From an uncultured Micrococcales bacterium (GTDB lineage Bacteria; Actinomycetota; Actinomycetes; Actinomycetales; Microbacteriaceae), in contig CAITNA010000159.1 in the NCBI GenBank assembly GCA_903893675.1, positions 1 through 50,415 on the forward strand: a DNA stretch of 50,415 nucleotides, written 5' to 3'. Shown here piece after piece: positions 31,568 through 42,228 of the stretch. A program made the translations under genes and the position numbers. The notes beneath the pieces were generated by a model that saw only the letters and a program-made list of their open reading frames with translations, ran no database searches and was not told the DNA's origin. The number at the start of each line of letters is the position of its first letter. The stretch's first letter is position 1.

Positions 31568-32187
31568 TTCGCATTAGAAGAAGTGACCCGGTCAAAAGGC
31601 TGGGTCACTTTTTCTATTAACCAACCATCTGGGCCAGCCGATAGATAGAGCTCTGCCTCGAGCTCTGCCCCAGCACACTCGCCTGAAACCTTGACCGAAC
31701 GCAGCTGCCCAAGCACGATGTCGCGGTCGACCCGAATGCTCGGATGAGCATCCAGAAAGTCGGTCAACAACCGCCCCGCAACTGGCTGGCACTGCATCTT
31801 CGGCGCCGCAGGCGAAATCAATTTCGGCGTTGTGGTCGCGATAGTGGATTGCTTGGGTAGAGAAGGCGGCGACCTATGGGGAGCGAGCACTAGGCCGGCA
31901 ATTTGAGCTGCCACCATGACGACCCCAAACCCGCCAATCAGCCAGGTTCGGCGCGAACCAGAAACCGGCCTCGGTGACTCGCCCAAAACCGCCAGTGCGT
32001 CTTGGTTTTCGACTTGCAGATAGACCCTGCCATTGCTCAGCATGAGCGGTTGGGCCTTGAACCCGAGCCGATTGAGCCTGACCATGGCGGCAAACCAGTT
32101 GCTGAGAAGCCTCGGGGCTCGCCTGCCGAAATCGTGCATCGAACGATGGTGCCCTGGCGGAGCATCCAAGTGGAATAAAAGCCGCAA
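31564..32187 (-). CDS. Hypothetical single-pass membrane protein
   Basis: 207 aa; central TM segment RRTWLIGGFGVVMVAAQIAGLVLAP; start could be internal Met (MHDFGRRAP..., ~32139). Confidence 0.65.
   Translation of the reverse strand: MRLLFHLDAPPGHHRSMHDFGRRAPRLLSNWFAAMVRLNRLGFKAQPLMLSNGRVYLQVENQDALAVLGESPRPVSGSRRTWLIGGFGVVMVAAQIAGLVLAPHRSPPSLPKQSTIATTTPKLISPAAPKMQCQPVAGRLLTDFLDAHPSIRVDRDIVLGQLRSVKVSGECAGAELEAELYLSAGPDGWLIEKVTQPFDRVTSSNAN
31581..31613 (+). terminator. Rho-independent terminator of sucB
   Basis: Perfect 9-bp stem AAGTGACCC (31581-31589)/GGGTCACTT (31602-31610) followed by TTT; lies inside the 3' end of the opposite-strand ORF. Confidence 0.8.
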
Positions 32188-32209
32188 TCTGTGGATTTAA
32201 ACTAAAACA

Positions 32210-32842
32210 ATGCCCCTGTTCGAAACTCTTGGACTCGATCCCAATTTTGTGGATTACGAGCAGGCCTGGCAAATCCAGCGCAAGGTTCACTCAGAGGTAG
32301 CCTCAGGCGCAAGACCGGACACCGTTTTGCTGCTTGAGCACGCATCGGTTTTCACCGCGGGCAAGCGCACGGAATCTGAAGAGCGCCCGATGGACGGCAC
32401 CCCGGTAATCGACGTCGACCGCGGTGGCAAAATCACCTGGCACGGCCCAGGCCAGCTGGTTGGCTACCCGATCATGCAGCTGCCTGACCCAATCGACGTG
32501 GTTGGCTACGTGCGCTGGCTCGAGCAGGTTCTGATTGATTCGATTGCCGAATTCGGTGTCACCGGCGAACGCGTTGGCGGCCGAAGTGGCGTGTGGGTAC
32601 ACGTCGACGGTGCATTCGAGAAGGTTGCCGCCATCGGCATCCGGGTGGCCGAAAAGGTCACGATGCACGGATTCGCGCTGAATTGCAACAACTCGCTCGA
32701 CCCGTATGAAACGATTATTGCCTGTGGAATTCGCGACGCGAAGACCACCACCCTGTCCAGACTTTCTGGTCGGGAAATCACGCCAGCAATGGCGGCCGAA
32801 GTTGTCACAAGGCACCTAGGCGAAATTGAGAAACGACGATGA
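32210..32842 (+). CDS. lipB: Octanoyltransferase (lipoate biosynthesis)
   Basis: 210 aa; [54 protein letters not shown]. Confidence 0.97.
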   Translation: MPLFETLGLDPNFVDYEQAWQIQRKVHSEVASGARPDTVLLLEHASVFTAGKRTESEERPMDGTPVIDVDRGGKITWHGPGQLVGYPIMQLPDPIDVVGYVRWLEQVLIDSIAEFGVTGERVGGRSGVWVHVDGAFEKVAAIGIRVAEKVTMHGFALNCNNSLDPYETIIACGIRDAKTTTLSRLSGREITPAMAAEVVTRHLGEIEKRR

Positions 32843-33831
32843 ACGACAAGCCAGAAAAGAAGTTGCTTCGCATTGAGGTGCGCAACGCATCGGTGCCTAT
32901 CGAACGCAAGCCCGAGTGGATCAAGACCCGCGCCAAGATGGGCCCTGAGTATCAGTCGCTTCAGCTCTTAGTAAAGAACGAGGGCCTGCACACCGTTTGC
33001 CAAGAGGCAGGTTGCCCGAACATTTTTGAGTGCTGGGAAGACCGCGAGGCGACCTTCTTGATCGGCGGCTCGCAGTGCACTCGTCGCTGCGACTTTTGCC
33101 AGATCGACACCGGCAAGCCTGCAGACTTTGACGCAGACGAGCCGCGTCGCGTTGGCGACTCTGTGAAGCAGATGAACTTGCGCTATGCAACCGTCACCGG
33201 TGTCGCACGCGACGACCTCGAAGATGAAGGTTCATGGCTCTACGCCGAAACCATTCGCCAGATTCACCTTCAGTCTCCAGGCACCGGCGTCGAGATCTTG
33301 GTTCCAGACTTCTCTGGAAACCCAGAGCACCTGCAGCGAGTATTCGATGCAAAGCCTGAGGTATTCGCACACAACCTCGAGACCGTTCCACGGATCTTCA
33401 AGCAGATTCGCCCGGCCTTCCGTTACGAGCGCTCACTCGACGTCATCACTCAGGCACGCAACGCCGGCATGGTCACCAAGTCGAACCTGATTCTTGGCAT
33501 GGGCGAAACCGATGATGAAATCATCCAAGCCCTTCAAGACCTGCACGATTCCGGAACCGACATCATTACCATCACGCAGTATTTGCGCCCGACCCCGCGC
33601 CACCACCCAATCGATCGCTGGGTGAAGCCTGAGCAGTTCGTCGAGCTGAACAAGATTGCCGAGGACATGGGCTTCCTCGGAGTGCTCAGCGGGCCACTGG
33701 TTCGTTCGTCATACCGAGCCGGACGCCTTTGGGCTTCGTCGATGGTGAAGAAGGGTCGCGCGATTCCAGCCGAGCTTCAGCACCTGGCCGATGCCGCACT
33801 GGCCCAGGGCTTCAGCCAAGCCGTTCACTAA
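32839..33831 (+). CDS. lipA: Lipoyl synthase
   Basis: 330 aa; [30 protein letters not shown]. Confidence 0.98.
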   Translation: MNDKPEKKLLRIEVRNASVPIERKPEWIKTRAKMGPEYQSLQLLVKNEGLHTVCQEAGCPNIFECWEDREATFLIGGSQCTRRCDFCQIDTGKPADFDADEPRRVGDSVKQMNLRYATVTGVARDDLEDEGSWLYAETIRQIHLQSPGTGVEILVPDFSGNPEHLQRVFDAKPEVFAHNLETVPRIFKQIRPAFRYERSLDVITQARNAGMVTKSNLILGMGETDDEIIQALQDLHDSGTDIITITQYLRPTPRHHPIDRWVKPEQFVELNKIAEDMGFLGVLSGPLVRSSYRAGRLWASSMVKKGRAIPAELQHLADAALAQGFSQAVH

Positions 33832-33850
33832 ATCGTTTAGGCTATTGCGC

Positions 33851-34573
33851 ATGGCTAAGAGCACCGCACCTAAGATCCCTGCAAAGACCAACCGCGAACC
33901 AGGGCGATTCCGCCAACTGCTGAAGGTTTACGCGCTCACCGCGAAGACAGACAAGCCTGCGGTGCTTTGGTCGATTCTTGGCTTCGTTGTTCCGCTGGCA
34001 ATCGGCTTGATCATCGCCAACGTGGTTGCTCCGGGCAACATCATTTCGAATGTCATGTGGGGCGTCCTCGGCGCTGCCGCCGGTCTTCTGATTGCAATGA
34101 TCATCATGTCTCGTCGCGCAGAGGCAGCTGCCTATGCACGCTTCGAAGGCCAGCCTGGTGCAACCGGTGCCGTGCTCAACTCGGCTCTTCGTCGCGGCTG
34201 GCGCTTCAGCGAAATGCCAGTGCACGTTAGCCCCAAGACTCAGGAACTCGTTTTCCGCGCTGTCGGCCCAGCCGGCATCGTGCTGATTGGCGAGGGCACC
34301 TCGAAGGCCCGCGTTCAGGCCATGGTCGAGGATGAGCGCCGCAAGGCAGCCCGCATCGCGCCTGGCGTTCAGATTCAGACCTTCTATGTGATCCCTGGCG
34401 ACTCGCACGCAACTTCGCTTGCAAAGCTCGGCCCGACAATCCTCAAGCTCAAGCGCAGCCTCAGCCGCAGCGAGGTCACCGTGGTGGCCAACCGCCTCGA
34501 CTCAATCGGCACGAACATCCCAGTGCCAAAGGGCATTGACCCGAACAAACTGCGTCAGCAGCGCCAGCGCTAA
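33851..34573 (+). CDS. DUF4191 family membrane protein; start trimmed
   Basis: MAKSTAPKIPAKTNREPGRFRQLLKVYALTAKTDKPAVLWSILGF...; between lipA and glnA as in mycobacteria. Confidence 0.88.
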   Translation: MAKSTAPKIPAKTNREPGRFRQLLKVYALTAKTDKPAVLWSILGFVVPLAIGLIIANVVAPGNIISNVMWGVLGAAAGLLIAMIIMSRRAEAAAYARFEGQPGATGAVLNSALRRGWRFSEMPVHVSPKTQELVFRAVGPAGIVLIGEGTSKARVQAMVEDERRKAARIAPGVQIQTFYVIPGDSHATSLAKLGPTILKLKRSLSRSEVTVVANRLDSIGTNIPVPKGIDPNKLRQQRQR

Positions 34574-34574
34574 G

Positions 34575-34600
34575 TTTTACATCGGCGTAACAAGTTACGC
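34575..34600 (+). promoter_or_regulatory. Putative nitrogen-regulator (GlnR-like) operator upstream of glnA
   Basis: TTTTACATCGGCGTAACAAGTTACGC; contains perfect palindrome GCGTAAC-AA-GTTACGC; matches amt upstream motif 23/26. Confidence 0.62.
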
Positions 34601-34696
34601 GCAAGTCACCCCCTGCCCCGCAGATAAACTGAATCGGTTGGCTTCAAAGGCGCGCCACCAACCACAATTCGCTTCAGCTATCGAAGGGACATTTCC

Positions 34697-36121
34697 ATGT
34701 TCAAGAACGCATCTGAGGTCGTTAAGTACATCAAGGACAACGACGTAAAGTTCCTTGACGTTCGCTTCACCGACCTACCTGGTGTGCAGCAGCACTTCAA
34801 CCTCCCAGCAGCAATGATCGACGAGGACTTCTTCCGCGACGGTCAGTTGTTTGACGGTTCGTCGATCCGCGGTTTCGCATCGATCCACGAGTCAGACATG
34901 CAGCTCATCCCAGATGTGACCACCGCTTACCTCGACGCATTCCGCGTTGAGAAGACCCTGGTCATGATCTTCGACATCTACAACCCACGCAACGGAGAGA
35001 TCTACGGTCGCGACCCACGCCAGGTTGCCAAGAAGGCAGAGGCCTACCTCGGCACCACCGGCATCGCAGATACCGCGTTCTTCGCACCTGAAGCAGAATT
35101 CTTCATCTTCGATGACGTTCGTTACGAGTACAAGCAGAACAGCTCGATGCACTTCATCGACTCGAGCGAAGCAGCTTGGAACTCGGGCCGCAAGGAAGAC
35201 GGCGGAAACCTCGCCAACAAGACCCCATACAAGGGTGGCTACTTCCCTGTTTCGCCAGTTGACCAGCACGCAGACATGCGCGACAACATCGTTCTCGAGC
35301 TCGAGGCTGCAGGCCTGAGCGTAGAGCGCAGCCACCACGAGGTGGGCACCGCAGGCCAGGGCGAGATCAACTACCGCTTCGACACTCTGGTTAGCGCAGC
35401 AGACGACATCTTGAAGTTCAAGTACATCGTCAAGAACGTTGCTAACAACTGGGGCAAGACCGCAACCTTCATGCCGAAGCCACTGTTCGGCGACAACGGC
35501 TCGGGCATGCACGTGCACCAGTCGCTATGGAAAGACGGCAAGCCGTTGTTCTATGACGAGTCGGGCTACGGCGGTCTTTCAGACCTCGCTCGCTGGTACA
35601 TCGGTGGAATCCTGAAGCACGCTCCATCGCTGCTGGCATTCACCAACCCAACCGTGAACTCATACCACCGCTTGGTTCCAGGCTTCGAGGCGCCAGTAAA
35701 CCTGGTCTACTCGGCAGGTAACCGTTCGGCTGCGATCCGCATCCCGATGACCGGAACCAACCCGAAGGCAAAGCGCATCGAGTTCCGCGCTCCTGACGCA
35801 TCGAGCAACCCGTACCTCGCATTCGCTGCGATGTTGATGGCTGGCCTCGACGGCATCAAGAACCGCATCGAGCCACACGAGCCAGTAGACAAGGACCTCT
35901 ACGAGCTGCCACCAGAGGAAGCAAAGCTGATTCCTCAGGTGCCAGGCAACCTCGAAGACGTGCTCAAGGCTCTTGAAGCAGACCACGACTACCTGCTTGC
36001 AGGCGACGTATTCACCAAGGACCTCATCGAGACCTGGATTGACTACAAGCGCACCAAGGAGATCCAGCCGATTGCACTTCGTCCTCACCCATACGAGTTC
36101 GAGCTGTACTACGGCGTTTAG
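34697..36121 (+). CDS. glnA: Type I glutamine synthetase
   Basis: 474 aa; [38 protein letters not shown], adenylylation-site region [11 protein letters not shown]. Confidence 0.98.
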   Translation: MFKNASEVVKYIKDNDVKFLDVRFTDLPGVQQHFNLPAAMIDEDFFRDGQLFDGSSIRGFASIHESDMQLIPDVTTAYLDAFRVEKTLVMIFDIYNPRNGEIYGRDPRQVAKKAEAYLGTTGIADTAFFAPEAEFFIFDDVRYEYKQNSSMHFIDSSEAAWNSGRKEDGGNLANKTPYKGGYFPVSPVDQHADMRDNIVLELEAAGLSVERSHHEVGTAGQGEINYRFDTLVSAADDILKFKYIVKNVANNWGKTATFMPKPLFGDNGSGMHVHQSLWKDGKPLFYDESGYGGLSDLARWYIGGILKHAPSLLAFTNPTVNSYHRLVPGFEAPVNLVYSAGNRSAAIRIPMTGTNPKAKRIEFRAPDASSNPYLAFAAMLMAGLDGIKNRIEPHEPVDKDLYELPPEEAKLIPQVPGNLEDVLKALEADHDYLLAGDVFTKDLIETWIDYKRTKEIQPIALRPHPYEFELYYGV

Positions 36122-36132
36122 TCGAAACTTCG

Positions 36133-36163
36133 AAAAGGGTCACGCGAAAGCGTGGCCCTTTTT
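36133..36163 (+). terminator. Rho-independent terminator after glnA
   Basis: AAAAGGGTCACGC GAAA GCGTGGCCCTTTTT stem with T-run. Confidence 0.85.
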
Positions 36164-36191
36164 GTCTTCTTCTCGGATGTTCGCCCAGCAG

Positions 36192-39185
36192 CTATGCGAA
36201 GAACAGGCGCTCGAACACAGAACGTGCACGTCTGGTGAAGGCGAGGTAGTCCTCTTCGAGGCGAGTCGCTCCGCCTGCAGGGTATTCAAGGATGCGCGCG
36301 AGACCCTCGAGTTGACGTCGATCGGTTGGCAGTACATCCGTGCGCTTGTTTGCCCAGAGCACGCTGGCACTTCGAACGCGTGAGGCTAGGCGCCAGGCTT
36401 CGGTTAGCACACGGGCGTCGTGCTCCTCGATGATTGCTGCCGAGACCATGGCGCGAAGCGCGTCAAGCGTGCGAGGCGTGCGGATCTCTGGGTGCTGCTG
36501 ACCGAAGCGCATTTGGTAGAGCTGAACCAGCCACTCAACATCGCTAAGCGAACCCCGGCCAAGTTTTAGATGGCGCTTCGGGTCTGCTCCCTGAGGCAGG
36601 CGTTCGGTTTCAACGCGAGCCTTGATTCGACGAATTTCGGTGATAGCAGACTGTTCCAGCTTTTTCGGGTAGCGGTGTTCATCGATGATGGCGGCGAATT
36701 CGTCGCGAAGCTCTTGCGAGCCTGCAATCGGCCTGGCGCGAAGCAGCGCCTGTGCCTCCCAGGTGTCAGCCCAGCGCTCGTAGTAGGCGCGATAAGAGTC
36801 GAGAGAACGAGCCACTGCCCCGTTCTTGCCCTCGGGGCGCAGGTCTAGGTCAATCTCGAACTCGAGCAGGTGGTCGGCGCTAAGTCGCTTGATCTCGGCA
36901 ATGATTGCCTCGGCAAGCCGCTGGGCTGAATCGCTATCACCGAGCGCGCGGTAGACATACATGAGGTCGGCATCAGAGCCGAAGCCGAGTTCTTGCCCAC
37001 CAAAGCGCCCCATGGCAACGATTCCGAAGTCGATGGTCTTGTCGATGGTTTCATGGTCGGCAATGCCACCGAGACGCAGAACCGCATCGAGAATGCCCTG
37101 CAAATAGAGCTCGGTCAATACGCTCAAACCGTCGGCAACGTCTTCGATGGCCAGGGTGCCAAGCACGGCGCCCATCGCGATGCGCAGGGTCTCGCGGCGA
37201 CGAATCTGCTTGATTGCCGTGACCAAGGCCTCGAGGTCTTTGTAGCGCTCGGCAAAGGCTTCAAGCTCAGCGGCTAGCACCTCGGCGGTCAGCGGCTTTA
37301 GATCATCCAAGGATTCAAACCAGGCGGCAGCCTCTGGGATGCGCTCAAACAGCGAGGTCGCAAGGCGCGAGTTCGACAGCACTTGGGTCATGCGCTCCGC
37401 GGCACCCGACGAGTCGCGAAGCATGCGCAGGTACCAGTGCGATTCGCCTAGGTCTTCGCTAAGTCTGCGGAACGCTAGCAGAGCAGCATCTGGGTCTGTG
37501 CCCTTGGTGAACCACTCGAGCAAAACCGGGAGCAACTGACGCTGAATCGATGCGCGACGAGACAAACCGCTGGTCAGCGCCGCGATGTGCGTGAGTGCGC
37601 CCTTGGCGTCTGCAAAACCGATGGCTGCGAGACGATCGATTGCCTGCGCATTGCTGAGCTCGAGTGTCGAGTCGTCGAGTCGGGCAACCGCGCTGAGCAG
37701 TGGGCGATAGAAGATTCGCTGGTGCAGCGTGCGCACCTCTTGTTTGACGCCTTCCCACAAATTCATCAACGACTCGGCGTTGAGTTGCAGGTCGACTGTG
37801 CGCGCCAGAGCTCGCCTGGCCGATTCACTGGATGGCATCAGGTGGGTTCGTCGCATCTGCGACATCTGGATGCGGTGCTCAAGCAGTCGCAAGAACCGAT
37901 AGTGACGAGCGAATGCATCTGCATCGTCGCGCGAGATGTAGCCGCCGGCGCTGAGCGCTGCAATCGCGTTTAGCGTGTCGCGGTGGCGAAGCGATTCGTC
38001 GGTTCGGCCGTGAACCAGCTGCAGCAGCTGCACTGTGAATTCGACATCGCGCAAACCGCCTGGCCCTAGCTTGATCTGCGAGGCGACCTCGCTTGCCGGG
38101 ATGTTCTCGAGAACACGTTCGCGCATGCGCTGTGCCGACTCGACGAAACCGTCACGAGTGGCAGAAGCCCAGACCTTTGGCGCTAGAGCGGCCACGTAAC
38201 GCTGACCGAGATCGGCATCACCGGCAATCGGCCTGGCTTTCAGCAGGGCCTGGAACTCCCAACTCTCTGCCCAGCGGTCGTAATAAGCAACGTGCGAGTC
38301 AAGAGTGCGAACCAATGCCCCGCTCTTACCCTCGGGACGCAAGTTGGGGTCGACCTGCCAGAGCGCTGGCTCGGATGCCGTTGCATCGATAGCGCGCATC
38401 ATTCGAGTCGCCAACTTGGTTGCGATGTCTAGGGCGCGAGAAACCTCGAGGCTTTCTGATGCAGTGTCTGCGACGAAAATCACGTCGACGTCACTGATGT
38501 AGTTGAGTTCGCGGGCTCCGGTCTTGCCCATGGCGATGACCGCGAGCTTGGTGGCCTCGACCTCGGCCGGGTCATAGCCGCCTAGACCCGCGCCAACAGA
38601 GAGTTCGGCCCGACCAATCAGCAGCGCGGCCTCGAGCATGGCACCAGCCAGGTCGGCAAGCGCAGCCGCGATTTGTGGCAGGCCATCCTGGGGTGAGTCT
38701 TGCGACAGGTCATAAATCGCCAGCTGCAGCAGTTCACGGCGATAGGCAAAACGAATTGCCGCCCAAGCAGCCTGTGGCTCGAAGCCTGCGGTGAGTTGCA
38801 CCTTGGCGGTGTCAGTGAGCAGCTTCTTGAGCTCAGCAGCCGACTTCAGATAATCGGCCTTCTTCTCGAAGTGTTCGAGAAGCTCGATGCGACGGCGAAT
38901 CAAGTCGCCCATTGCCTCGGATGCGCCTAGTAACTTGCAGAGTCGATCAGCCGAGTCGCCTTTCGACAACAGTTTTTTGACTCGTGACTTGTCGATCTCC
39001 GCGAAGGTGATCAAATAGTTCAGCGCCTGGTCTGGATTGCCGGCGCGACCGAGACTGGCGAGGGCCGAGCGCCCAGAGTCGCCAACCAGTTTGACCAGTT
39101 GTTCAAGCTTCGAAACCGCGCCGGATAAATCAACGAACCCGAAGCGGGCAAGCTCAGAGAGCCCAGACGACCGCTCGAATGCCAT
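36192..39185 (-). CDS. glnE: Bifunctional glutamine synthetase adenylyltransferase/deadenylase
   Basis: ~997 aa; two nucleotidyltransferase domains: MGKTGARELNYISDVDVIFVAD and MGRFGGQELGFGSDADLMYVY; LRPEGKSGALVRTLDSH / LRPEGKNGAVARSLDSY. Confidence 0.97.
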   Translation of the reverse strand: MAFERSSGLSELARFGFVDLSGAVSKLEQLVKLVGDSGRSALASLGRAGNPDQALNYLITFAEIDKSRVKKLLSKGDSADRLCKLLGASEAMGDLIRRRIELLEHFEKKADYLKSAAELKKLLTDTAKVQLTAGFEPQAAWAAIRFAYRRELLQLAIYDLSQDSPQDGLPQIAAALADLAGAMLEAALLIGRAELSVGAGLGGYDPAEVEATKLAVIAMGKTGARELNYISDVDVIFVADTASESLEVSRALDIATKLATRMMRAIDATASEPALWQVDPNLRPEGKSGALVRTLDSHVAYYDRWAESWEFQALLKARPIAGDADLGQRYVAALAPKVWASATRDGFVESAQRMRERVLENIPASEVASQIKLGPGGLRDVEFTVQLLQLVHGRTDESLRHRDTLNAIAALSAGGYISRDDADAFARHYRFLRLLEHRIQMSQMRRTHLMPSSESARRALARTVDLQLNAESLMNLWEGVKQEVRTLHQRIFYRPLLSAVARLDDSTLELSNAQAIDRLAAIGFADAKGALTHIAALTSGLSRRASIQRQLLPVLLEWFTKGTDPDAALLAFRRLSEDLGESHWYLRMLRDSSGAAERMTQVLSNSRLATSLFERIPEAAAWFESLDDLKPLTAEVLAAELEAFAERYKDLEALVTAIKQIRRRETLRIAMGAVLGTLAIEDVADGLSVLTELYLQGILDAVLRLGGIADHETIDKTIDFGIVAMGRFGGQELGFGSDADLMYVYRALGDSDSAQRLAEAIIAEIKRLSADHLLEFEIDLDLRPEGKNGAVARSLDSYRAYYERWADTWEAQALLRARPIAGSQELRDEFAAIIDEHRYPKKLEQSAITEIRRIKARVETERLPQGADPKRHLKLGRGSLSDVEWLVQLYQMRFGQQHPEIRTPRTLDALRAMVSAAIIEEHDARVLTEAWRLASRVRSASVLWANKRTDVLPTDRRQLEGLARILEYPAGGATRLEEDYLAFTRRARSVFERLFFA

Positions 39186-39193
39186 GACTCGGT

Positions 39194-40531
39194 TTAGAGA
39201 ACTTCTAGGTTCTGCTTCAACTCGAAGGCAGTGACCTGCGAACGGTATTCGCTCCACTCACGACGCTTGTTGGCAAGAACATACGAGAAGACTTCTTCAC
39301 CGAGGGTCTCTGCGGCCAGCTCTGACTCTTCGAGCTTGCGAATCGCGTGCTCGAGGCTTGTTGGCAGCGGCTGGATGCCGAGTGCGCGGCGCTCTGCATC
39401 GCTGAGCGACCAGACGTCGTCTTCGGCCTCTGCAGGCATCTCGTATTCCTCTTCGATGCCCTTCATTCCCGCGGCAAGAATCAAGGCATATGCCAGGTAT
39501 GGGTTGGCTGCAGAATCGATTGCACGGTATTCAACGCGAGCCGAGTTGGCCTTGTTTGGCTTGTATAGCGGAACGCGAAGCAGCGCCGAGCGGTTGTTGT
39601 GGCCCCAGCAGACATAGCTAGGAGCCTCGCCGCCACCCCAGAGGCGCTTGTATGAGTTCACATACTGGTTGGTGACCGCTGTGATCTCAGGTGCGTGGCG
39701 CAGCAAGCCAGCGATGAAATGCTTCGCGGTCTTGCTGAGGTGATACTGCGAGCTTGGGTCGAAGAATGCGTTGTTGTCGCCCTCGAAGAGTGACATGTGC
39801 GTGTGCATTCCAGAACCAGGATGCTCGGTGAAAGGCTTCGGCATGAAGGTGGCGTAGACGCCCTGCTCGATTGCCACCTCTTTGATGACGGTGCGGAAGG
39901 TCATGATGTTGTCTGCCATGGTGAGGGCATCTGCATAGCGCAGGTCGATTTCGTTCTGACCTGGGCCACCCTCGTGGTGGCTGAACTCAACTGAAATGCC
40001 AAGCTGCTCGAGCATCGAGACTGCGCGACGACGGAAGTCGTGTGCGGTGCCACCTGGCACGTTGTCGAAGTAGCCGGCCTTGTCTACAGGAATCGGGCCC
40101 TCAGGGCCGATCTGCGAAGACTTGAGCAGGTAGAACTCGATCTCAGGGTGAATGTAGAACGAGAAACCCCTGTCGCTTGCCTTGGCAAGAGCGCGGCGCA
40201 AAACGTTGCGCGGGTCGGCCGATGCTGGCTGTGAATCTGGGGTCTTGATGTCGCAGAACATGCGGGCGGTTGGCTCGATTTCGCCGCGCCAAGGAAGAAT
40301 CTGGAAGGTGCTTGGGTCTGGCACGGCAAGCATGTCTGCTTCGAATGTGCGGGCAAGGCCCTCGATGGCTGATCCGTCGAAACCGATGCCTTCGGCGAAT
40401 GCGCCTTCAACTTCAGCAGGTGCGATGGCAACAGACTTCAGAGTTCCGGCCACATCTGTGAACCAAAGTCGCACGAATTTGACGTTGCGCTCCTCGATAG
40501 TTCTAAGCACAAAGTCGCGCTGCTTATCCAT
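39194..40531 (-). CDS. glnA2: Glutamine synthetase, GlnA2-type
   Basis: 445 aa; VKFVRLWFTDVAGTLKSVAI, GSGMHTHMSLFEGDNNAFFD, NKANSARVEYRAIDSAANPYLAYA. Confidence 0.95.
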   Translation of the reverse strand: MDKQRDFVLRTIEERNVKFVRLWFTDVAGTLKSVAIAPAEVEGAFAEGIGFDGSAIEGLARTFEADMLAVPDPSTFQILPWRGEIEPTARMFCDIKTPDSQPASADPRNVLRRALAKASDRGFSFYIHPEIEFYLLKSSQIGPEGPIPVDKAGYFDNVPGGTAHDFRRRAVSMLEQLGISVEFSHHEGGPGQNEIDLRYADALTMADNIMTFRTVIKEVAIEQGVYATFMPKPFTEHPGSGMHTHMSLFEGDNNAFFDPSSQYHLSKTAKHFIAGLLRHAPEITAVTNQYVNSYKRLWGGGEAPSYVCWGHNNRSALLRVPLYKPNKANSARVEYRAIDSAANPYLAYALILAAGMKGIEEEYEMPAEAEDDVWSLSDAERRALGIQPLPTSLEHAIRKLEESELAAETLGEEVFSYVLANKRREWSEYRSQVTAFELKQNLEVL

Positions 40532-40569
40532 CGGAAATCCTTTCGTTGCCTGCTATTAGGCTAGTCGTT

Positions 40570-42222
40570 ATGCCTGCGGTTCGCATTGCTCTCGCCCAGA
40601 CCAACCCCATCGTTGGTGATATTCAGGGCAACCTGGCGAAATGTTTCCAACATGTTTCAGACGCAGCTGCGCAGGGTGCAGATCTAATAGTTTTCGGCGA
40701 GATGGTTGTCTCGGGTTACCCGATTGAAGACCTCGCTGCAAGCGAATCATTCTTGAACGATTGCGTCACCGCAGTAAAAAACTTTGCAGTTGCACTCGCC
40801 GAGCGCGGGCTCGGTCACGTGCTCGTAGTTCTCGGCACGCCGGCGATAGTCGCACCCGAGCACCGCAGCCCTTGGGCGATTGCTCAAAACACCGCTGTGA
40901 TCATCCGTGATGGAAAAGTTTGGGCGGGTTATGCGAAGCACCACCTGCCGAACTACTCAGTTTTCGATGAGTACCGCATCTTCATTCCGGGCGATCAGCT
41001 GATCAGTTTCGAGCTTGCCGACATGAAGTTCTCGATGCTCATCTGCGAAGACATCTGGCAGGAAGGCGGGCCGGTTGCGCGTCTGTCTGAAGAGAAGACC
41101 GACGTGGCCCTGGTGCTGAACGGCTCGCCTTTCCAGATTGACAAGGATGACGTGCGAGTCGACCTTGTTAAGCGCCTTGCCAAGAACCAAAACGTTGCGG
41201 TCGCCTATGTGAACCTGATTGGCGGGCAAGACGACCTGGTCTTCGATGGCGACAGCCTGATGGTCGATGCCAACGAGAATCTGATTGGCCGTGGTCCGCA
41301 GTTCGACGAGGGCCTGGTTGTCTTCGAGATCGAGTCGAAGACCGAAATTCGCACAGCCTCTGCCCTGCCGACTCACAAGCAAGACGACAACTGGCAGGTC
41401 TGGAACGCCCTCGTGCTTGGGCTTCGCGACTACGTGAACAAGAACGGTTTCAAGTCGGTGATTCTCGGCCTTTCGGGCGGCATCGACTCTGCGGTCTGCG
41501 CCGCAATCGCCAAGGACGCCCTCGGCGCTCATCGGGTATTCGGAGTGAGCCTGCCGAGCAAGTATTCGTCTGACCACTCGAAGTCAGACGCGTTTGACCT
41601 GGCAAAGCGCCTTGGCATCGCGATTCGCACCGAGCTCATCAAGGGCGCGGTCAAAGAACTCGAGAAGCAGTTGAAGCTCGATGGCCTCGCTGCCGAAAAC
41701 CTCCAGGCGCGCATTCGTGGCACCATCTTGATGTCGCTTGCCAACAAAGAGGGTCACCTGACCCTGACCACCGGCAACAAGAGCGAGCTGGCCGTTGGCT
41801 ACAGCACCATCTATGGCGACTCTGTCGGCGGCTTTGCCCCAATCAAGGATGTCGCGAAGACTCTGGTCTGGCAGCTGGCGAAGTGGCGCAATGAGTTTGC
41901 GGCCGCGAATGGCGAGGTTCCGCCCATCCCAGAAAATTCGATCATCAAACCGCCGAGTGCCGAGCTTCGCCCCGGTCAGGTCGACCAAGACTCGCTGCCC
42001 GACTATGACATCTTGGATGAAATCATCGAGCTCTATGTTGGCCGCCGCTTCGGCAAGCAGCAAATCAAAGACGCAGGTTTCGCCGCAGAAACAGTCGAGC
42101 GCGTCACCAAGCTCATCGACCAAGCCGAGTGGAAGCGCCGCCAGGGCGCAATCGGCCCGAAGATCAGTGCAATGTCTTTCGGTCGCGATCGTCGACTGCC
42201 AATCACCAATAAGTACCGTTAG
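40570..42222 (+). CDS. nadE: Glutamine-dependent NAD+ synthetase
   Basis: N-terminal nitrilase domain (RIALAQTNPIVGDIQGN, ICEDIW) and synthetase domain LGLSGGIDSAVCAAIA, TGNKSELAVGYSTIYGDSVGGFAPIKD; start trimmed. Confidence 0.97.
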   Translation: MPAVRIALAQTNPIVGDIQGNLAKCFQHVSDAAAQGADLIVFGEMVVSGYPIEDLAASESFLNDCVTAVKNFAVALAERGLGHVLVVLGTPAIVAPEHRSPWAIAQNTAVIIRDGKVWAGYAKHHLPNYSVFDEYRIFIPGDQLISFELADMKFSMLICEDIWQEGGPVARLSEEKTDVALVLNGSPFQIDKDDVRVDLVKRLAKNQNVAVAYVNLIGGQDDLVFDGDSLMVDANENLIGRGPQFDEGLVVFEIESKTEIRTASALPTHKQDDNWQVWNALVLGLRDYVNKNGFKSVILGLSGGIDSAVCAAIAKDALGAHRVFGVSLPSKYSSDHSKSDAFDLAKRLGIAIRTELIKGAVKELEKQLKLDGLAAENLQARIRGTILMSLANKEGHLTLTTGNKSELAVGYSTIYGDSVGGFAPIKDVAKTLVWQLAKWRNEFAAANGEVPPIPENSIIKPPSAELRPGQVDQDSLPDYDILDEIIELYVGRRFGKQQIKDAGFAAETVERVTKLIDQAEWKRRQGAIGPKISAMSFGRDRRLPITNKYR

Positions 42223-42228
42223 GAAATC

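Noticed and set aside
34892-35518. 208-aa minus-strand ORF within glnA
   Set aside because: Antisense shadow ORF in high-codon-bias glnA; no domain signature.
36192-39185. Possible gene fusion in the very long glnE ORF
   Set aside because: Two nucleotidyltransferase domains are the normal architecture of GlnE.
40957-41577. 206-aa minus-strand ORF within nadE
   Set aside because: Antisense shadow ORF of a conserved gene; no independent support.
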